Source: Caulobacter sp. Root343
Lineage (GTDB): Bacteria; Pseudomonadota; Alphaproteobacteria; Caulobacterales; Caulobacteraceae
DNA: 64,000 nucleotides
Direction of reading: 5' to 3'
Assembly: GCF_001425745.1 (NCBI RefSeq)
Contig: NZ_LMDF01000006.1
Location: forward strand, 994,035-1,058,034
The number at the start of each line of letters is the position of its first letter. Within the stretch, counting starts at the first letter, position 1. The position numbers and the translations under genes were made by a program. The notes under the pieces were generated by a model. It saw nothing but the letters and a program-made list of their open reading frames with translations. It was not told the DNA's origin and ran no database searches. Below, piece by piece: positions 36,526 through 43,187 of the stretch.

Positions 36526-38154
36526 CTACGCCGTCACGTACTTGATCAACGCCGACATGTTCTCGACGAAGGCGCCGGTCGAGATGCCGATCTTGGGCGT
36601 GTCGGTGATGTAGGGCGAGGTGTCGGTCGCATCGCCGACCCGGGTCTGGCTGAAGTCTCCCGGCGCGGGCGTGGGCGAACCGTCACCGATATAGGGGTTG
36701 CTGGTCGCCTTCAGCTCGGTCGGCCACCAGCCTTCGGCGTTCAGGGCCGCGATCAGGCCGGCGGCCTTGTCGGGCGCGGCCTGGCCGGCGTCGGCCTTCA
36801 GCACGCCGACGTTCAGGTCCGAGACCGAGATGTCGCCGGTGGTGAAGTACTTGGGCAGCGCCTTGCGGCCGCCCTTCAGCGGCGAGTCCTTGCTGGCGAC
36901 CTCGGGCGGCGTGGCCTTCAGCTTGGCCAGGCGCTTGCGCAGGCCTTCGACGTTCACCGCGCGGAACGACGAGTAGTGGATGACCGTCTTCTCGGGGTTC
37001 TGGTCGTTGTAGTACGCGCCGTTGACGACGTTGCTGCCGCGGCGGTGGATATAGAGCGGCTTGCCCGTGCCGATCTCGATGAAGGTCGGGTAGGGGCGGC
37101 CCTTCTGGATCTCGGGCGTCACCTTGATGCTGTCCAGCCAGTCGAGGGCCTCGCCCAGGCGCGCCAGGTACTTCAGGTCGCCGGTCAGCTCGTAGAAGTC
37201 CATGCAGGCGGCGATGTTGGCGCCGGTGGTGTGCGAGGCGAAGGCTTCCGGTTCGTAGGTGCGGGCGCCGGCCGGCTTCAGGGTGTCGACATGGTGCTGC
37301 AGGCCCCAGGCCGGTTGCGGCTGGGGCTGCTGACAAACCACGAAACAGTCCATGGCCTTCCTGATCGCGGGCAGGGCGCGCGGATCGCCCAGGGCCTGCC
37401 AGACCATGATCAGGAACTTGACGTTCTCACCGGCCACGTCGTCGTTGAAGGTGATGAAGCCGGTGTAGTCCTCGTGACCGTGGTGGTGGAACTCGTTCTT
37501 CAGCGGGAAGCGCTGCGGCCAGCCACCGACCGGATACTGGCTGTCGAGGACGAACTGCAGGGCCTTATCCAGGGCCGGCTTGAAGCGCTTGTCCTTCTTC
37601 TCGACGTATAGGCGCAGCAGGAACTGCGAGCTCTCGGCCGTGCCGGCGTCGTCGAAGGTGGCGTTGCCGTAGTAGTGCTGGAATTCCTCGAGCCGCCAGC
37701 CGTTCTTGCCGATGGTGTCGTACCACTTGCGGATCGAGGCCTCGCCGGCCAGGTCGCCCAGATAGTTCCAGCCGCCGGCCGGGTGCTGGATGGCGATCAA
37801 GGCCTCGGCGGCCTTGCAGGCGGCGTCGTAATAATAGTCGTCGCCGGTGGCGTGATAGGCGTCCAGGAACAGGTGGCCCATGGTGCCGGTGCCGGGCGGC
37901 TGCACCCAGATCATGGTCGGATAGGCTTCCATCTCACCCCAGCGGCGCGAGAAGTCGGGCAGGTAGCTCCAGACATAGCCACCCTTATAGGCCGCCTTTT
38001 CCACCATGAAGCGGGCGGCTTTCTTCATCGTGTCCAGCGCCTGCGCCTTGCTGGGGGCGGCTAGGGCCTGCAGCGGGGTCAAGGCGCCGGCAGCGGCGAA
38101 AGCGGCGGCCGAGGTGGCCATCAGACGGCGGCGGGAGATCGGGCTGAGCGGCAT
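36526..38154 (-). CDS. Pectate lyase (PL10-like), exported
   Basis: A 542-residue enzyme predicted to cleave polygalacturonate by beta-elimination. The N-terminus SRRRLMATSAAAFAAAGALT has an RR motif and hydrophobic core, suggesting Tat export. The mature part is an alpha/alpha-barrel type with QHPAGGWNYLGDL, SQYPVGGWPQRFPLK and a catalytic-type HHGHEDYTGFITFNDD segment, as in PL10 pectate lyases. The ATG at 38154 is chosen because GGAG lies at good spacing; the frame is open to 38184. LacI-operator-like GCAAACGTTTTC sites lie upstream. It is the only pectin gene in the window. Confidence 0.85.
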   Translation of the reverse strand: MPLSPISRRRLMATSAAAFAAAGALTPLQALAAPSKAQALDTMKKAARFMVEKAAYKGGYVWSYLPDFSRRWGEMEAYPTMIWVQPPGTGTMGHLFLDAYHATGDDYYYDAACKAAEALIAIQHPAGGWNYLGDLAGEASIRKWYDTIGKNGWRLEEFQHYYGNATFDDAGTAESSQFLLRLYVEKKDKRFKPALDKALQFVLDSQYPVGGWPQRFPLKNEFHHHGHEDYTGFITFNDDVAGENVKFLIMVWQALGDPRALPAIRKAMDCFVVCQQPQPQPAWGLQHHVDTLKPAGARTYEPEAFASHTTGANIAACMDFYELTGDLKYLARLGEALDWLDSIKVTPEIQKGRPYPTFIEIGTGKPLYIHRRGSNVVNGAYYNDQNPEKTVIHYSSFRAVNVEGLRKRLAKLKATPPEVASKDSPLKGGRKALPKYFTTGDISVSDLNVGVLKADAGQAAPDKAAGLIAALNAEGWWPTELKATSNPYIGDGSPTPAPGDFSQTRVGDATDTSPYITDTPKIGISTGAFVENMSALIKYVTA

Positions 38155-38379
38155 GGAGGACTCCGGGCGACGCGAGGCCGTCATCGAGCCGGAAGGGGCG
38201 TATCTTGGTTCCTCCCGAGCTTGTGAGAGCCCCGTCGTCTTGCAGTGACGATTTCGTCCAGCTTGCTACCGGTGTCATCGTTTTGGCCATCCATTTTTGC
38301 GACCGGTCCCATTCCCGGGCCGACCGCCTGCGGCCGCTCGTCGCGGGTCGTGCGGTCTCTCGGCGTGAGTTCCTTGATC

Positions 38380-38391
38380 GCAAACGTTTTC
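38380..38391. promoter_or_regulatory. LacI-type operator-like site, pectate lyase side
   Basis: GCAAACGTTTTC is an 11/12 palindrome centred on ACGT, of the shape bound by PurR/LacI-type repressors. It lies 226 bases before the pectate lyase start. A second copy in the opposite orientation (GCAAACGTTTAC on the minus strand) is at 38689-38700. Confidence 0.5.
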
Positions 38392-38399
38392 TAGCTTGG

Positions 38400-38577
38400 C
38401 CTTGTCCCCGAAATGGGGCCTGCGACAGGCGGACGCGTTGCTTGTCGATCTCCGTTCGGCGAAAGGAGGTTCATAAGTTTTGAGGCGACGCCGCCGCGCT
38501 CGAGTTTCAGCGCCGCCGACGCCGTCCTGTTGGGGAACAGGACGACACCCCCGGGCCATCAGGTCTGGGGGTGTTTT
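38400..38577 (+). ncRNA. Candidate structured leader or small RNA with Arg-rich mini-ORF
   Basis: This part of the 519-base gap 38185-38703 contains successive hairpins: CCCC-GAAAT-GGGG, GCCTG-CGA-CAGGC, and two strong ones at the 3' end. AAAGGAGG (38462-38469) is followed 10 bases later by TTG at 38480, opening a frame with five consecutive Arg codons. That frame runs through the terminator-like hairpins. The arrangement recalls a leader-peptide attenuator, but no known family was recognised. A promoter candidate is TTGATCG...TCTAGCTT (38374-38397), overlapping the operator-like site. Confidence 0.35.
38523..38577 (+). terminator. Double hairpin terminator
   Basis: CGTCCTGTT-GGGG-AACAGGACG (38523-38544, 9-bp stem) is immediately followed by ACACCCCC-N14-GGGGGTGT (38545-38574) and TTTC. 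The second hairpin with its T-run is a plausible rho-independent terminator on the plus strand. Confidence 0.6.
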
Positions 38578-38609
38578 CATTTGTCGCTATACTCAGACTT
38601 TAACAATCC

Positions 38610-38634
38610 GTGACAATCGGGCGCACGCTATTCC
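38610..38634 (+). promoter_or_regulatory. Sigma-73-like promoter for the small gene at 38704
   Basis: GTGACAA and GCTATTCC with a 10-base spacer approximate the Caulobacter housekeeping consensus TTGACGS-N10-14-GCTANAWC. The start of transcription would fall near 38642, about 60 bases before the ATG at 38704. Confidence 0.45.
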
Positions 38635-38688
38635 TCGAACAACGTGCGTGTGCGTCCAGCGGTCACATGGCGGGCCCGTTCATCTCCT

Positions 38689-38700
38689 GTAAACGTTTGC
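38689..38700. promoter_or_regulatory. LacI-type operator-like site before the small gene
   Basis: GTAAACGTTTGC lies 3 bases before the ATG at 38704, well placed to block transcription elongation or initiation. It is the reverse-oriented partner of 38380-38391; the shared consensus is GCAAACGTTTWC. Confidence 0.45.
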
Positions 38701-38703
38701 GCC

Positions 38704-38886
38704 ATGGGCAGCCGCAACGACCATATTTATGAAGCGGAGCATCTCGAGCGCCAGGCCGAGATCGCTGACAACGCGCATGCGCGCGCGGCGCTATTGCGCA
38801 TGGCCCAGGCGTCACGGAGCGCGGCGGCCCTGATGGGCATGTTCGACGCCTGCCACGACGAAGCGCGGCCGACGCTGAGCCGTTAG
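38704..38886 (+). CDS. Small hypothetical helical protein
   Basis: A 60-residue soluble helical protein rich in Ala, Glu and Arg (HIYEAEHLERQAEIADNAHA and LLRMAQASRSAAALMGMF). Codon bias is normal for this genome. No strong Shine-Dalgarno is seen, but a sigma-73-like promoter is. The stop overlaps the stop of the convergent racemase gene. Function unknown. Confidence 0.55.
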   Translation: MGSRNDHIYEAEHLERQAEIADNAHARAALLRMAQASRSAAALMGMFDACHDEARPTLSR

Positions 38887-39548
38887 GCTAGGCAGACGGC
38901 TACGCAACGCCGGGCCAGCTCTTCCGTCGCGTCCAGGAACGGAACCGACAGGTCCATCGCGTCCAGCACTAGCGGCACTTCCGTACAGCCCGCCACCACG
39001 CTCTGCGCGCCCTTGCCGACCAGGCGATGGGCCAGGGCGGCCATGACCTCGCGCGAGGCCTCGCCGACCTCGCCCTGCTTGATGCGATAGAGCAGGGCCA
39101 TGAACTCGACCTGCTCATGGTCGTCCAGCGTCACCACCTCCAGCCTCATGGACGAGAAGCGGTCGCGATAGAGGCCCAGAGCCAGGCTGGTGCCCAGCAC
39201 GCCGACGACCGTCGCGCCCTTGGCCCGGGCGGCCAGGCCCGCCGTCTCCAGCATGTCGACCAGGGGCAGGCCGCTAGCCCGAACGTCCTCCGCATAGGCA
39301 TGGGCGGTGTTGCAGGCGATGGCCAGAACCTGCGCCCCGCCGTCGCGCAGGCCGGCCGCCATGGCCGCCAGCACGGGGCCGGGATCCGAGTCGTCGAGGT
39401 TCCGGTCGGGAACCTTGGGATTGATGTCGACCAGCACCCGCAGGTGGTCCTGCTCGCGCTTGACCGGCGTCGCCGCCTGCAGCTTGGCCAGGAAGTCGAG
39501 AGTGGCGGCAGGGCCCATGCCGCCGAGGACGCCGAGAACCTTGCTCAT
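38883..39548 (-). CDS. Aspartate/glutamate racemase family protein
   Basis: A 221-residue cofactor-independent racemase. GVLGGMGPAATLDFLAKLQ is at the N-terminus. The two catalytic cysteines are in AIACNTAHAY (about residue 79) and VVAGCTEVPLVL. Length and the GGMGP start are those of the broad-specificity YgeA/aspartate racemase group rather than MurI. ATG 39548 has AAGGAG 5 bases upstream; the GTG at 39551 is too close. It is the second gene after a D-cysteine desulfhydrase-like gene (10-base gap), which suggests D-amino acid metabolism. Confidence 0.87.
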   Translation of the reverse strand: MSKVLGVLGGMGPAATLDFLAKLQAATPVKREQDHLRVLVDINPKVPDRNLDDSDPGPVLAAMAAGLRDGGAQVLAIACNTAHAYAEDVRASGLPLVDMLETAGLAARAKGATVVGVLGTSLALGLYRDRFSSMRLEVVTLDDHEQVEFMALLYRIKQGEVGEASREVMAALAHRLVGKGAQSVVAGCTEVPLVLDAMDLSVPFLDATEELARRCVAVCLA

Positions 39549-39558
39549 CACCGCTCCT

Positions 39559-40560
39559 TCAGGCCAGGGCCGGTTCCAGCACGCTCTGATAGCCGAACAG
39601 GCCCTGGGCGCCGCCGGTGTGCAGGAAGACGACCCGCTGACCCTTGAAGGCGCCTTTGCGCGCTTGGTCGATCAGACCCTTCATCGCCTTGCCCGAATAG
39701 ACCGGGTCCAGCAGCAGGCCTTCGGTGCGGGCGGCCAGGGCCAGGGCGTCGATGACGCCCTGATCGACCAGGCCATAGCCCTCGCCGACATAGTCGCAGT
39801 CGGCCACGACCATCTCGCGCTTCACGCGGCCGGCCGCGCCGATCGTCTCGGCGGTGGCGACGGCCAGGTTGAAGACGTTCTCTTCCTGCTTGGCCTTGGG
39901 CGCGCGCACCCCGAAGCCGAGGATGGGAACATCCACGGAAAGAGCCGCGAAGCCGGCGACCAGGCCGGCGTGGGTGCCGGCGCTGCCGGTGGTGGTCACC
40001 AGGCGGTCGATCTTCAGGTCCATCTGATCGACCTGGACCATCAGCTCGCGGGCGCAGTCGACATAGCCAAGCGCCCCGACCGTGTTCGAGCCGCCGCCGG
40101 GAATGACATAGGGCTTGCCGCCGCGCTGGCGGACGCTTTCGGCCGTGGCCTCCAGCTCGGCGACCATGTCGCTGCCGCCGGGCGCGAAGCGGATCGCCGC
40201 GCCCATCAGCTTGTCGAGCAGCACATTGCCGTTGCCCATGTAGTCGGAGGCTTTCGAGCCGGTGCGCTCCTCCAGGACCACCTCGGTCTTCAGGCCGAAG
40301 CGGGCGCCGGCGGCGATGGTCTGGCGTACGTGATTGGACTGCACCGCGCCTTGGGTCACCAGGGTGTCCGCGCCCTGCGCCAGAGCCTCGCCGAGCAGGA
40401 ATTCCAGTTTGCGCGTCTTGTTGCCGCCGCCGGCCAGGCCGGTGCAGTCGTCACGCTTGACCCAGAGGTCGATGCCCAGCTCGGCGCCCAGGCGGGGCAA
40501 GGGCTCCAGCGGCGTCGGCAGGTGGGCGAAGCGGGCGCGGGGAAAGCGGGCGAGGTGCAT
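39559..40560 (-). CDS. D-cysteine desulfhydrase / ACC deaminase-family PLP enzyme
   Basis: A 333-residue fold-type II PLP enzyme. The Schiff-base lysine is in [39 protein letters not shown] is the nucleophile-side segment, [20 protein letters not shown] binds phosphate, and [14 protein letters not shown] is near the end. The set matches DcyD-like enzymes, which convert D-cysteine to pyruvate, sulfide and ammonia. True ACC deaminases are closely related and cannot be fully excluded by eye. First gene of a two-gene operon with the racemase. Confidence 0.85.
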   Translation of the reverse strand: MHLARFPRARFAHLPTPLEPLPRLGAELGIDLWVKRDDCTGLAGGGNKTRKLEFLLGEALAQGADTLVTQGAVQSNHVRQTIAAGARFGLKTEVVLEERTGSKASDYMGNGNVLLDKLMGAAIRFAPGGSDMVAELEATAESVRQRGGKPYVIPGGGSNTVGALGYVDCARELMVQVDQMDLKIDRLVTTTGSAGTHAGLVAGFAALSVDVPILGFGVRAPKAKQEENVFNLAVATAETIGAAGRVKREMVVADCDYVGEGYGLVDQGVIDALALAARTEGLLLDPVYSGKAMKGLIDQARKGAFKGQRVVFLHTGGAQGLFGYQSVLEPALA

Positions 40561-40634
40561 TGGCGACGGTCCCTGACAGAGTCGCCGCCTCTGTTAGCAC
40601 GGTCAGCGTCCGTCGCGATCGGGAAGGCGTGTGT

Positions 40635-41126
40635 CTACGGGTTCGAGGTAAGCGGGTCCGCTGGCGAGCGCGCGGGGGCAAGGCGTGTCTTGGCTCGCTG
40701 AGCGGCTTGGGCGCGGGCTGCGGGGCTGCGATAACGGTCCTTGATCATCTCGATCAGTTCGTAGGGCGCGGCCCTGACCCTGGCGCCGACCTCGTCGCCG
40801 CCGCGCGGATTGTGCTTCAGCGCGGCGATGACGTCACGGACCTGGCCCTCCTTGCCTCGGCCGGTTTCGAAATCGTACCAGCCGCGCAAGGTCTTGCAGG
40901 CCTCATGCGGCAGCCGCGAGCCCTCTCGGACAAGGCGGACGCAGATCACCTTCTCCGGCTGGTCCTTCAGCATAAGGTCAAGCTGCCGTTCGATCTCCAG
41001 GTCCGAGGGAACGACGCCGCCCCGGCCCTTGCGCGGCTGGATGATCGCCGGGGCAACCTCGTTGGTCTGGGAGGTCTCCTGCGGCGTCGCCGCGACGGCC
41101 AGAGCAAATACGGCGAACAGGATCAT
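40635..41126 (-). CDS. Exported hypothetical protein
   Basis: A 163-residue protein with a short signal peptide (about residues 1-13, ending AVAA). The mature part is hydrophilic with two cysteines (VICVRL, EACKTL) and basic segments near the C-terminus. No domain recognised. It lies 74 bases upstream of the desulfhydrase operon on the same strand, possibly with its own promoter. Confidence 0.6.
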   Translation of the reverse strand: MILFAVFALAVAATPQETSQTNEVAPAIIQPRKGRGGVVPSDLEIERQLDLMLKDQPEKVICVRLVREGSRLPHEACKTLRGWYDFETGRGKEGQVRDVIAALKHNPRGGDEVGARVRAAPYELIEMIKDRYRSPAARAQAAQRAKTRLAPARSPADPLTSNP

Positions 41127-41304
41127 GGGTCACATCCAAAATGTGAAGCTGTCGGAATGTTGAGGGTGGTCGCCTTGCTCTGCAACCTTGAATTTCGCGA
41201 CTAGGTGATCGCGCGCCGGCCGTCTGCGCGCGTGAGCATTGGAGGCGGTGGTGGTATGATGGCCGCAGAGGGCCGGCGGATATGATCGGTCCAGGGAGGA
41301 AGAC

Positions 41305-41865
41305 ATGACCCGAACCATCCCGCTCGCCGCCCTTTGCGCGGCGGCTCTCCTCGGCGCCGCCGGAACGGCCGGCGCCTCGACCCTGGTGATTGGCAGCGGC
41401 TCGGCCCAGGAATGCTCCGACGCCGCCTTGAAGGGCCGCACCGACGATCGCGCCGTGCTGGCCTGCACGACGGCGCTGGAGGTCGAGAACCTGAACTTCC
41501 GCGACCGCGCCCGCACCTATGTGAACCGCGGCGTCCTGCAGCTTCGGCAGCGACAATTCTCGGCCGCGCGCGCCGATTTCGACCAGGCCGCCAATATCGA
41601 CCCGAACCTGGGCGAAGCCTATGTGAACCGCGGCGCGACCCTGGTCGGCGAGGAGCGCTACCAGGAAGGCGTCGAGCAGATCGACAAGGGCTTGTCCCTG
41701 GGGGTCAAGGACCCGGAAAAGGCCTGGTTCAACCGAGGCCTGGCCAATGAAGGCCTGGGGGACGTGAAGTCGGCCTACAAGGACTATTCGAAGGCCGCCG
41801 AGCTGAAGCCCGACTGGCCGGCGCCGAAGACCGAGCTCGCGCGTTTCACGATCAAGCGGCCCTAG
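41305..41865 (+). CDS. Exported TPR protein
   Basis: A 186-residue protein with a signal peptide (about residues 1-24, ending AGAS). About three TPR motifs follow (RTYVNRGVLQLRQRQFSAAR, AYVNRGATLVGEERYQEGVE, KAWFNRGLANEGLGDVKSAY). Two cysteines near the mature N-terminus (QECSDAA, LACTTAL) could form a disulfide. AGGGAGGAAGAC precedes the ATG. It is followed at 43 bases by another small exported gene. Confidence 0.8.
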   Translation: MTRTIPLAALCAAALLGAAGTAGASTLVIGSGSAQECSDAALKGRTDDRAVLACTTALEVENLNFRDRARTYVNRGVLQLRQRQFSAARADFDQAANIDPNLGEAYVNRGATLVGEERYQEGVEQIDKGLSLGVKDPEKAWFNRGLANEGLGDVKSAYKDYSKAAELKPDWPAPKTELARFTIKRP

Positions 41866-41907
41866 GCGCCTTGCGCGTCATCGGTCGTTCCTGCTGAGGA
41901 GTTTCCG

Positions 41908-42321
41908 ATGACGCGCGCGGTTCTTCTGCTGTCGGTCAGCCTGGCGGCGCTGGGCGTCGCCGGCGCGCGCGCCCAGGATCTGCGCGACATCCAGGCCCGC
42001 AACGCGGCCGCCCACGCCCTGGAGGACGCCCGGCGCGACCTGCTGTCCAGCCAGATCGAGGCCTCCAACGCCAATGAGCGGGCGCGGACCCAGACGGCCT
42101 TGCGCGATCTCGACGCCCAGCGCGCCGGGGCGCCGAATTTGCGGCCGCTGACCGCGCCGCCAGCCCGGCCACTCGACGAGCCGGCCCGGCGAGAGGCCGA
42201 GCTCTCGAGGTCCATGGACCGGATGGAGCGCTTGACGCAGGATGCGCTGGCGCAAAGCAACGCCCGCATGCTGGCCATCAGGCCCGCTAGCGAACCCAAA
42301 CAGGTCGGCAAGAAGGATTGA
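41908..42321 (+). CDS. Exported hypothetical helical protein
   Basis: A 137-residue protein with a signal peptide (about residues 1-22, ending ARAQ). A helical coiled-coil-like segment lies at 25-70 and a Pro-rich middle follows. GAGGAG precedes the ATG closely. It is 7 bases upstream of the metallopeptidase gene and probably cotranscribed. No family recognised. Confidence 0.68.
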   Translation: MTRAVLLLSVSLAALGVAGARAQDLRDIQARNAAAHALEDARRDLLSSQIEASNANERARTQTALRDLDAQRAGAPNLRPLTAPPARPLDEPARREAELSRSMDRMERLTQDALAQSNARMLAIRPASEPKQVGKKD

Positions 42322-42328
42322 GGATCTC

Positions 42329-43177
42329 ATGGAGTGGGAAGGCGGTCGCCGGTCCGGCAACATCGAGGATCGGCGCGGTCTGGGACCGGTCGGCATCGCC
42401 GGCGGCGGCGTCGGCGCGGTGGTGCTGGCCGCCATCGGCTATTTCGTGTTCGGCATCGATCCGCGCACCACGATGGAGGCGACTCAAGGGTTGCAGCAGC
42501 CGGCCCAGCAGGAGGGCGCGCGCGGCGAGGTCTCCGACAAGGAAGGCCAGTTCGTCGACGTGATCGAAACCTCCAACCGCGAGGTCTGGGGGCCGATCTT
42601 CCAGCGCGAAGGCGTCGACTACCGTCCGCCCCAGGCGATCGTGCTGTACAAGCAGGCCACCGGCACGGGCTGCGGCACGGGCCAATCGGCGATGGGGCCG
42701 TTCTATTGTCCGGCCGACCAGAAGGTCTATCTGGACCTGTCCTTCTGGAGCGAGCTGGAAGGCCGCTTCGGGGCTCAGGGCGAGTTCGCCCGCGCCTATG
42801 TGATCAGCCACGAGATCGGCCACCACGTGCAGCACCTGCTGAGCGCCGACCAGCAAGCTCGCCGTCTGGGTGCGCGGGGTGAGGAGAGCGGTTCGGTGCG
42901 GCTGGAGCTGCAGGCCGACTGCTACGCCGGCGTCTGGGCCTCGCACGCCAACGAGGCCTCGGGCGGCCGGATCGTCATCAACCGTGATGACATCAAGGAC
43001 GGGCTGGGCGCGGCAGCGGCGGTCGGCGACGACACCATCCAGAAGCAGACGCAAGGGCAGGTGGTGCCCGACAGCTTCACCCATGGCAGCAGCGCCCAGC
43101 GCATGCGCTGGTTTACGCGCGGCTACGACCAGGGCAATCCGTCGGCCTGCGACACCTTCTCGGCGGGGCGGCTTTAA
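42329..43177 (+). CDS. YpfJ-type neutral zinc metallopeptidase
   Basis: A 282-residue membrane-anchored peptidase. One transmembrane helix lies at about 22-42. The zinc motif HEIGHHVQH is near residue 155 and the third ligand region is RLELQADCYAGVWA. GTGCGTGQSAMGPFYCPADQ is conserved in the YpfJ/KPN_02809 family. The ATG at 42329 (MEWEGGRRSGNIEDRRG) is the family start, while the frame is open from 42242. Substrates are unknown. It converges with the orphan membrane gene after 10 bases. Confidence 0.9.
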   Translation: MEWEGGRRSGNIEDRRGLGPVGIAGGGVGAVVLAAIGYFVFGIDPRTTMEATQGLQQPAQQEGARGEVSDKEGQFVDVIETSNREVWGPIFQREGVDYRPPQAIVLYKQATGTGCGTGQSAMGPFYCPADQKVYLDLSFWSELEGRFGAQGEFARAYVISHEIGHHVQHLLSADQQARRLGARGEESGSVRLELQADCYAGVWASHANEASGGRIVINRDDIKDGLGAAAAVGDDTIQKQTQGQVVPDSFTHGSSAQRMRWFTRGYDQGNPSACDTFSAGRL

Positions 43178-43187
43178 ATGCGGCGCG

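Noticed and set aside
38413-38613. 66-codon plus-strand frame over the hairpin region
   Set aside because: It starts inside a hairpin without a Shine-Dalgarno and reads through the terminator; the frame at 38480 has a better ribosome binding site, and even that is only a candidate leader.
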